This document shows positions 1-4,998 of a stretch of DNA of 23,187 nt, one piece after another. This stretch comes from Candidatus Magasanikiibacteriota bacterium (GTDB lineage: Bacteria > Patescibacteriota > Patescibacteriia > Magasanikbacterales > UBA922). The DNA lies in the NCBI GenBank assembly GCA_003518365.1, contig DOYU01000014.1, positions 38,058-61,244 of the forward strand, written 5' to 3'. Positions within the stretch are counted from its first letter, which is position 1, and each line of letters starts with the position of its first letter. The notes beneath the pieces were generated by a model. It worked only from the letters and a program-made list of their open reading frames with translations. It was not told the DNA's origin and did not search any database. Both the position numbers and the translations under genes were made by a program.

Positions 1-1281
1 ACACGTGCGTGGTTTTATTATCTCCACATCATCGCAAGTGCCATCAAAGGAAAACCGGCATTTAAAAATGTGATTGTAAACGGAATTGTTTTGGCAGAAG
101 ATGGAAAGAAGATGAGTAAAAAATTGCAGAACTATCCGGATCCAAATAAGATCCTCGAACAATATGGTGCTGATGCTCTGCGATACTATCTCGTCACGTC
201 GCCAGTCATGCAGGCTGAGAATCTTAGTTTTGCAGAGTCGGGCGTTCGAGAAGTGTACAACAAAGTCGTGAATACATTGTGGAATGTCGTGGAATTCTAC
301 AATATGTTTGCTGACCAACATTCAACATTCGACATTCAACATTCTTCTGATCATGTGCTTGATCGTTGGATACTTGCGCGACTAGGAGAATTGAAGCGCG
401 ATGTAACAAACGGCATGGAAGCATATAACTTACCGGAAGCAAGTCGTCCTATCATGGATTTTGTGCTTGATCTGTCACAGTGGTATCTTCGTCGCAGTCG
501 TGATCGATTCAAGTCTGATGATGAAGCAGAAAAAAACTCTGCAGTAGAAACGCTTGGCTATGTGCTTCTTGAACTCAGTAAAGTAATGGCGCCGTTTACG
601 CCGTTTATTGCAGAAAAGATTTATCAGACAGTGAACAGTGATCAGAGATTAGAGAACAGTGAGTCAGTGCATCTTGCTGAGTGGCCGGTAGTAGAAGAAG
701 ATTTTCTATTTGATAACATTGGTTTATTGGAGACAATGAACATGTTGCGAGAATCATCCAGTGTTGCAAATGGACTTAGAAAAGAAAATAAAATTTCTAC
801 AAGGCAGGTATTAAGTGAATTAATTTTTACTGGTGATTTTTCGTGTGAGTCGGGAATGATTCCTTCTTTTGAAAGTCTCTTTGCAGAAGAAATCAACGTT
901 AAACATGTTGTGTTTAAAAAATTACAAGGCGAATCAACTATTCGAGAAATTAAAGGAATGGCGGATGAAAAATGGAAAGTAAGTGAAACGAATAGAGTTG
1001 TTGTTGCATTGAATACAGAATTAACTGATGCTCTCAAAAACGAAGGTCTCCTTCGAGAAGTCGTCCGTGCAGTAAATCAAATGCGAAAGGATCAAGGGCT
1101 GACGCGTGAGGATCGTGTGGTGTTGTCATACAAAACAGATGATGCACTTTTGCAATCAGTCTTCACAGAATTCAAAGACGAGCTTATGTCGAGCGTACTT
1201 GCTGATGATGTCGTAGAAGGAAGCGGGGAGAAAGTAGAACTTTCTGGAAGTGTGGTTGAGCTAGGATTGAAGAAGGTGTAG
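1..1281 (+). CDS. ileS: Isoleucyl-tRNA synthetase, C-terminal part (5' end outside window)
   Basis: The frame is open from base 1, so the gene is cut at its 5' end; 426 residues remain. The enzyme charges tRNA-Ile with isoleucine in the cytoplasm. The class I KMSKS loop is seen as KMSKK (about residues 37-41 of this fragment) after the typical VNGIVLAEDGKK approach. The all-alpha anticodon-binding domain follows (YNKVVNTLWN, then LDRWILARL and LSQWYLRRSRDRF). The last ~170 residues resemble the extended C-terminus of IleS2-type enzymes (the DUF5915-like region), not the zinc-ribbon tail of E. coli IleRS; this is from memory of the family. Two short in-frame repeats lie in apparent loops of the anticodon-binding region. 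The gene ends in TAG and is followed at once by a hairpin terminator. tRNA-Ile(UAU) lies about 9.6 kb downstream. Confidence 0.96.
   Translation, partial: TRAWFYYLHIIASAIKGKPAFKNVIVNGIVLAEDGKKMSKKLQNYPDPNKILEQYGADALRYYLVTSPVMQAENLSFAESGVREVYNKVVNTLWNVVEFYNMFADQHSTFDIQHSSDHVLDRWILARLGELKRDVTNGMEAYNLPEASRPIMDFVLDLSQWYLRRSRDRFKSDDEAEKNSAVETLGYVLLELSKVMAPFTPFIAEKIYQTVNSDQRLENSESVHLAEWPVVEEDFLFDNIGLLETMNMLRESSSVANGLRKENKISTRQVLSELIFTGDFSCESGMIPSFESLFAEEINVKHVVFKKLQGESTIREIKGMADEKWKVSETNRVVVALNTELTDALKNEGLLREVVRAVNQMRKDQGLTREDRVVLSYKTDDALLQSVFTEFKDELMSSVLADDVVEGSGEKVELSGSVVELGLKKV
317..344 (+). repeat. Four tandem AACATTC-type heptamers inside ileS
   Basis: Four 7-base units (AACATTC, AACATTC, GACATTC, AACATTC) run in tandem. 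Read in frame they give QHSTFDIQHS between the conserved FYNMFA and LDRWILARL segments of IleRS. Because 7 is not a multiple of 3, the units are read in changing frames. The array was therefore tolerated as DNA and was not selected as a peptide repeat. The reverse strand spells the NVECRMLNV-type peptide that I associate with dispersed intergenic repeats in other bacterial genomes. Confidence 0.8.
633..662 (+). repeat. Imperfect direct repeat (GAACAGTGA twice, 21-base period) in ileS
   Basis: The 9-mer GAACAGTGA occurs at 633-641 and 654-662, giving the peptide NSDQRLENSES just before the conserved HLAEWP of IleRS. It sits in a linker where family members vary in length. Together with the heptamer array this is a second foreign-looking insert in the same gene. 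Confidence 0.55.
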
Positions 1282-1296
1282 CTCTTCAATAGCAAG

Positions 1297-1328
1297 AAAA
1301 GATTCGCTGCAAAAGGCGAGTCTTTTTT
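1297..1328 (+). terminator. Rho-independent terminator of ileS
   Basis: AAAAGATTCGC pairs with GCGAGTCTTTT (one G-T wobble) around the loop TGCAAAAG and runs into a T tract. It starts 15 bases after the ileS stop codon. Confidence 0.8.
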
Positions 1329-1334
1329 GATAGC

Positions 1335-1575
1335 CTCCCTTCCTTATCAGGGGACACTGATCCCGACGACACGAAGTGCGTTCGGGACGAAGGAGGGGAT
1401 TGAGGGGAGGTTACGCAGAAGCAAGAATGGTGGTAATCCTCAACCCTACCTCCTGTCCTCCTTCCCTTAAAAAGGAAAGAGGAACGTGCTACATAGAACG
1501 TTGTAGAAAGAAAGTCCTCCCCAGATAAGGGGAGGACTTTCCCGCAGAGACGGGATCCCATCTCTGCGGGAAAGT
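1335..1575. repeat. Non-coding block of consecutive hairpin repeats
   Basis: I see no gene here; short ORFs across it look spurious. It holds at least four inverted repeats. These are ATCAG/CTGAT (1346-1361); TCCCGA-CG-CAC/GTG-CG-TCGGGA with single-base bulges (1361-1387); a perfect 13-bp stem GAAAGTCCTCCCC (1510-1541, loop AGATAA); and a perfect 13-bp stem TTTCCCGCAGAGA (1538-1573). The last has a loop containing the palindrome GGGATCCC. The last two share TTTC at 1538-1541, so they cannot both form fully. Purine/pyrimidine-skewed runs of CCTCC and GGAGG lie between them. The 12-mer CGGGATCCCATC (1551-1562) recurs at 20037-20048 in another hairpin repeat. Confidence 0.7.
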
Positions 1576-1601
1576 GGGGTTGCGTGGTTGAACAGATGAT
1601 A

Positions 1602-1630
1602 TTGACAAATTTTCTTTTATCTGCTAGGTT
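1602..1630 (+). promoter_or_regulatory. Candidate sigma-70 promoter of the GC-rich unit
   Basis: TTGACA at 1602-1607 matches the -35 consensus exactly. It is followed by 17 bases and TAGGTT at 1625-1630, which keeps the key first, second and last bases of a -10 box. An alternative AT-rich -10 (TATATA) lies near 1639-1644 but the spacing to this -35 is too long. Everything just downstream becomes GC-rich. Confidence 0.55.
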
Positions 1631-1637
1631 TTTGTGA

Positions 1638-1774
1638 TATATATACTGTGCCGAACTTCATGCGTTGTGTTTTTTTAGAAAAATATAGCGCATGTGGCTC
1701 GCTGGTGACCGAGCTGCTGCTACCGCGCAAGATTTGCGTGGATGCTCTTTTTGTCACTTCCCTTTGGAGGGGAA
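1638..1774 (+). other. Structured 5' leader of the GC-rich unit
   Basis: About 137 bases separate the promoter from the first SD-led start. The segment holds small hairpins: GCTCG/CGAGC (1697-1714), CGCAA/TTGCG (1726-1738) and TTCCC/GGGAA (1758-1774). The last one places TTTGGAG, the core of the ribosome binding site, in its loop right before the start codon at 1775. A frame starting at GTG 1648 runs through this leader but has no SD and overlaps the better-supported ORF, so I do not call it. Confidence 0.4.
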
Positions 1775-1963
1775 ATGAAGCCCAACGACGTTTTTTCAGT
1801 CGCCTTCGGACGCGCCCTCAGGGCATGTCAGTCTGGCAACGCACCCGAAGCGCTCCATCTGGAGATCATCGCCCGTCTCTCGGGCGGTGCACGCAATGTG
1901 GACGTCGCCGGTGACACCGCCGAGCGACGGATCATCGAGTGCTGCAGCGAGGAGGGAAGCTGA
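1775..1963 (+). CDS. Small orphan protein, 62 aa, GC-rich, function unknown
   Basis: I do not recognise this protein. It begins MKPNDVFSVAFGRALRAC, continues with a likely helical segment (APEALHLEIIARLSGG) and ends ERRIIECCSEEGS. It is soluble-looking, with three cysteines, two of them adjacent near the C-terminus. The start is chosen because GGAGG lies four bases upstream; longer readings back to 1742 lack an SD. Its codons end in G or C far more often than those of the flanking ileS and pepA. It is followed one base later by a second SD-led ORF, and the ORF's own 3' end (GGAGGGAAGCTGA) supplies that SD. This suggests translational coupling. It may be transferred or an orphan; confidence that it is translated is moderate. 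Confidence 0.55.
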   Translation: MKPNDVFSVAFGRALRACQSGNAPEALHLEIIARLSGGARNVDVAGDTAERRIIECCSEEGS

Positions 1964-1964
1964 G

Positions 1965-2135
1965 ATGAAGAAGATGGACTGGCGTCCGACTTCGGACGTC
2001 CACCACTACAAGTTCGGTGCGTTCACCGTTCGGGTTCGTTCGAACTTCGGGCACTTCATGGCCCGCTGGGCGATCGACGTCATCGGCAAGGTCTCCCGGG
2101 ACTTGCGCTGGGAGCCGGTCAAGCTGAAGAGCTGA
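1965..2135 (+). CDS. Small orphan protein, 56 aa, basic, function unknown
   Basis: This is the second ORF of the GC-rich unit, starting one base after the stop of the first, with GGAGG about nine bases upstream of ATG. The protein begins MKKMDWRPTSDVHHYKFGAF and continues with an alternating pattern (TVRVRSNFGHF) that looks like a beta strand. A helix with MARWAIDVIGKVSRDL follows, then WEPVKLKS. It is basic and aromatic-rich with no membrane segment, so nucleic-acid or protein binding is possible, but I see no named motif. Codon use is GC-rich, like the previous ORF and unlike pepA. About 67 bases of C-rich sequence follow before the hairpin chain at 2203. Confidence 0.55.
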   Translation: MKKMDWRPTSDVHHYKFGAFTVRVRSNFGHFMARWAIDVIGKVSRDLRWEPVKLKS

Positions 2136-2202
2136 CGCTCACCACACCCACAACCCACGGCCGCCGCCGGGACAACCAACCGACGGCGTGAAGAGAGGAA
2201 CA

Positions 2203-2321
2203 ATGGCTTTCCAGCAAGCCATACTGCGTCGCAACGCGACGCCCGGGGAGAGAAATCTCAAGAGGCGCCGGTCACCCGCCTCTCATCTTATTCTTTCGAA
2301 GTTCATTGGAGAAAGTAAGAT
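2203..2321 (+). ncRNA. Chain of five compact hairpins, candidate structured RNA (or 40-aa ORF)
   Basis: Five stems follow one another with gaps of one to five bases. They are ATGGCTT/AAGCCAT (2203-2222); GCGTCGC/GCGACGC (2226-2242, loop AAC); GAGA/TCTC with a GAAA tetraloop (2248-2259); AGAGGCG/CGCCTCT (2261-2283); and ATCTTA-CTTTC/GAAAG-TAAGAT with a two-base bulge (2285-2321). A terminator hairpin follows directly. An ORF of 40 codons also starts at 2203 with AGAGG upstream (MAFQQAILRRNATPG...) and stops at 2325, with its start codon inside the first stem. The density of pairing argues more for an RNA element than for a protein. I do not match it to tmRNA, RNase P RNA, SRP RNA or a riboswitch I know. 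Confidence 0.45.
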
Positions 2322-2323
2322 AT

Positions 2324-2352
2324 AAAAAAGCCCGATACAGACGGGTTTTTTT
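2324..2352 (+). terminator. Terminator of the GC-rich unit
   Basis: The stem is AAAAAAGCCCG with CGGGTTTTTTT around the loop ATACAGA (one G-T pair), ending in a T tract. It closes the unit that starts at the 1602 promoter. Confidence 0.8.
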
Positions 2353-2368
2353 GTTTCTTGAAAAACGG

Positions 2369-2397
2369 TTGACGGGTAGCCGATCACTGGGTAGAAT
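2369..2397 (+). promoter_or_regulatory. Sigma-70 promoter of pepA operon
   Basis: TTGACG at 2369-2374, a 17-base spacer, then TAGAAT at 2392-2397. It lies 41 bases before the pepA start and just after the previous terminator. Confidence 0.75.
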
Positions 2398-2438
2398 GAC
2401 TTTGTACCTAACCACCTAAACTCTAATACTCGTAAACT

Positions 2439-3950
2439 ATGAAGATGTACACCATCACAGACTCTCTCAAAAGTGAATGTCTGATCCTCCCATTGTTCGA
2501 AGGAGAAAAATTGTCAAAGGAAACTCTTGCGCATGACGAAACGCTCAGTGCAGGTATTGCCCGCGCAATGGAGCTCGAAGATTTCGAAGGAAAAAAATTG
2601 CAAACGACCCTTCTCTATACCGGTGAAAAGGAAACGCCTCGTGTCCTTCTGATTGGTCTTGGGAAGAAAAAAGATCTGAATGTTCGCACGTGGAAGCACG
2701 CCGTCGGTGCGTCAGTGATTTTTTTGCAAGGGAAAAAATATACATCGCTTGCAATGGTTATTCCAGATGACGTAACAAAACTATTTGGCACAAAAAAGGC
2801 TGCACGACAAACGGTGCTTGCAGTCGGACTTGCAAGTTATGCATTTGATGAACACAAAAGTGAAAAAGATGCACGCGTTGATCCATTGAAACATCTCGCA
2901 TTTCTCAATATCTCGGGCAATGAAAAACGTGCATGGCAAAGTGGTATGGAAGAAGGGGACGTATTGAGTGATGCTATCAATGACACACGACATCTTGCAA
3001 ATACACCACCGACTATTATGACTCCTGTGTTTCTTGCAAAAGCAGCACAAAAAGTTGGGAAAATATTACCTTCGGTAAGAGTGAGTATATTAGGAAAAGC
3101 CGAAGCAAAAAAACTTGGTATGGGATGTTTTCTGGGTGTTGCTCAGGGATCTGCTCTTCCTCCACAATTTATTATTATGGAATATCAGGGAGGAAAGAAA
3201 ACAGAAAAGCCAACAGTGCTGGTAGGAAAAGGGATTACATTTGACTCTGGTGGATTGTCACTGAAGCCAAGTGCGTATATGACAGATATGAAGTTTGATA
3301 TGCTTGGCGCGGCAACTGTGCTCGGTACCATTCGTGCTGCAGCAGCGCTTGGCATCAAAAAAAATATTGTTGGCCTCATGCCTGCGTGTGAAAATATGCC
3401 GGGAGGAGAATCGTATCGACCGGACGATATTCTTGTGAACATGGAAGGAAAGACTGTCGAAATTGGCAATACGGATGCAGAAGGACGATTGATTTTGTGT
3501 GATGCACTTTCATACGCAAAGAAATTTCATCCAAAAGAAGTCATTGATTTTGCAACACTCACGGGTGCGTGCATGGTAGCTCTTGGCAATGAACGATCTG
3601 GTCTGTTTTCACACGACACCTCGATGGTAGAAAAAATGATGAAAAGTAGTGAAGAAACAGGAGAACAACTCTGGCATCTTCCGCTCGGCGAAGAATATAC
3701 CGAAGCAATCAAAAGTGAAGTCGCTGATGTCTCAAATGTTGGAGACGTTGGTGGACGTGGATATGCTGGGGCATCGACTGCGGCAGCCTTTCTTGAATTT
3801 TTTACAAAGAATTTTGAGACAGGAGAATCTGCATATCCATGGGCACACATCGATCTATCATGCAGTTATTATGGTGGCAAAGGAAAGCCATGGATTCGAC
3901 ATGGTGCCAATGGTTTTGGTATTGAGACGATGATAGAGTATTTGTCATAA
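2439..3950 (+). CDS. pepA: M17 leucyl aminopeptidase
   Basis: This is a cytosolic two-metal aminopeptidase that releases N-terminal residues from peptides; 503 aa is the normal length. The C-terminal catalytic domain carries the family metal and active-site residues. These are VGKGITFDSGG (K264, D269), D287 in MKFDMLG, and NTDAEGR (residues 344-350), supplying D346, E348 and R350. The N-terminal ~170 residues form the more variable domain. No SD precedes ATG 2439, but a good promoter lies upstream and the next in-frame ATG comes two codons later. The gene is first of an operon with the acidic protein at 3957 and ruvA. Some M17 proteins (E. coli PepA/XerA) also bind DNA; nothing in the sequence shows that here. 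Confidence 0.96.
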   Translation: MKMYTITDSLKSECLILPLFEGEKLSKETLAHDETLSAGIARAMELEDFEGKKLQTTLLYTGEKETPRVLLIGLGKKKDLNVRTWKHAVGASVIFLQGKKYTSLAMVIPDDVTKLFGTKKAARQTVLAVGLASYAFDEHKSEKDARVDPLKHLAFLNISGNEKRAWQSGMEEGDVLSDAINDTRHLANTPPTIMTPVFLAKAAQKVGKILPSVRVSILGKAEAKKLGMGCFLGVAQGSALPPQFIIMEYQGGKKTEKPTVLVGKGITFDSGGLSLKPSAYMTDMKFDMLGAATVLGTIRAAAALGIKKNIVGLMPACENMPGGESYRPDDILVNMEGKTVEIGNTDAEGRLILCDALSYAKKFHPKEVIDFATLTGACMVALGNERSGLFSHDTSMVEKMMKSSEETGEQLWHLPLGEEYTEAIKSEVADVSNVGDVGGRGYAGASTAAAFLEFFTKNFETGESAYPWAHIDLSCSYYGGKGKPWIRHGANGFGIETMIEYLS

Positions 3951-3956
3951 GTGAAT

Positions 3957-4355
3957 ATGAGAAGGCCTCGCGGACAAGAAGATCCTGAGCTTACAAAAGC
4001 TATGATGGAAGCTATATTTCCATCTGAACAAACTCAACCGCAATCTGTTGGTATTGGAGAAGATGAACCTACTGATCAAATACCGGCTATCGAGTCTGAA
4101 AGTAGCGAAGAAGAATTGTTTGAAGATTTTGTTTTGGAGGTGCTCGCTTCACGATCTGAATCTGAAGAAGATAAAAAAAAATTATTGAAAGATGCGATGA
4201 AGTTTTTTTCTGAAATTCACATCGCTGAGACAGAGGAAGATCTCGAATTGTTGGAGGATCTTGTAGCCCAAATGAGGAGTTTCCCCAAAAGTATTCGCGA
4301 TGAATTTAGAGAACAAATAGCCGAGAGAAAAGAAATATTAGGTATAACACTGTAA
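3957..4355 (+). CDS. Acidic hypothetical protein, 132 aa
   Basis: I do not recognise a family. The protein is strongly acidic and helical: an N-terminal stretch rich in Pro, Gln and Glu (about residues 20-50, probably disordered), then ESSEEELFEDFVLEVL and a Lys/Glu helix region to the C-terminus. No signal peptide or membrane segment is seen. ATG 3957 is taken as start; GTG at 3951, directly after the pepA stop, is the alternative and would add two residues. No SD is visible. It sits between pepA and ruvA with almost no spacing (two bases before ruvA), so it is co-transcribed and perhaps translationally coupled. Its role cannot be read from context. Confidence 0.8.
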   Translation: MRRPRGQEDPELTKAMMEAIFPSEQTQPQSVGIGEDEPTDQIPAIESESSEEELFEDFVLEVLASRSESEEDKKKLLKDAMKFFSEIHIAETEEDLELLEDLVAQMRSFPKSIRDEFREQIAERKEILGITL

Positions 4356-4357
4356 TT

Positions 4358-4942
4358 ATGATTTCCTTCCTTACCGGCACGGTTCATGCAAAAGCACACA
4401 ACACTATTACACTCCTCACCAGTGGTGGTGTTGGGTATGATATCACGCTGACTGGTGTACACGCGGCAGAACTTTCTCTTGGAAAAAATATAGAACTTCA
4501 TACACATTTGAAAGTATCAGAGCAAGCAATGGATCTCTACGGCTTCAGAACAACAGAAGAAAAATCATTTTTTTCTCTTCTTCTTTCTGTTTCTGGAGTT
4601 GGCCCAAAAAGTGCGATGAATATCCTCGCGATTGGATCAATCCATGATATAGAAGATGCTATTCTTCGCGCTGATGCAAAATATCTGTCAGCGGTGCAAG
4701 GGATTGGGAAAAAAACTGCAGAGCGGATGGTAGTGGAATTGAAAACAAAAATTCAGAAGAGCACTGGTGGCGCGCAGGCTCGGAATACTGCCGGTGGAAA
4801 TATCCTTGAAGAGGTGATTGATGGACTTGTGTCTATGGGATATTCTAAAGAAGATGCGCGAGCTGCCGCACTCTCATGCGATGCCGACGGCAAGTCGACA
4901 GAGCAACTGTTGCGTGATGCTTTACAAATAGTAGCGAAATAA
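4358..4942 (+). CDS. ruvA: Holliday junction branch migration protein RuvA
   Basis: RuvA binds four-way junctions as a tetramer and loads the RuvB motor. At 194 aa it is close to the E. coli protein (203). An OB-fold N-terminal domain (MISFLTGTVHAK...) is followed by two helix-hairpin-helix motifs, SGVGPKSA (79-86) and QGIGKKTAE (114-122). After a short linker, the C-terminal UBA-like domain that contacts RuvB begins near residue 148 (EEVIDGLVSMGYSKEDARAA). It starts two bases after the upstream acidic gene. ruvB and ruvC are not in the window. A terminator shared with the convergent gyrA follows. Confidence 0.95.
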   Translation: MISFLTGTVHAKAHNTITLLTSGGVGYDITLTGVHAAELSLGKNIELHTHLKVSEQAMDLYGFRTTEEKSFFSLLLSVSGVGPKSAMNILAIGSIHDIEDAILRADAKYLSAVQGIGKKTAERMVVELKTKIQKSTGGAQARNTAGGNILEEVIDGLVSMGYSKEDARAAALSCDADGKSTEQLLRDALQIVAK

Positions 4943-4948
4943 AAAGAT

Positions 4949-4979
4949 AAAAAAACATCGGCATTGCCGATGTTTTTTT
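4949..4979. terminator. Bidirectional terminator between ruvA and gyrA
   Basis: AAAAAACATCGGC and GCCGATGTTTTTTT pair around the loop ATT. A-rich and T-rich flanks on both sides let it end the converging ruvA (+) and gyrA (-) transcripts. Confidence 0.85.
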
Positions 4980-4998
4980 TGTTTCTTCTTGTACGTGA

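Noticed and set aside
1286..1561. 91-codon minus-strand ORF across the hairpin block
   Set aside because: It is made of the repeat hairpins and runs into the ileS terminator; no SD or family resemblance.
1625..1646. AT-rich TATATA boxes near 1639 as an alternative promoter for the GC-rich unit
   Set aside because: The spacing from the TTGACA at 1602 is about 30 bases and no other -35 fits; the 17-base arrangement is better.
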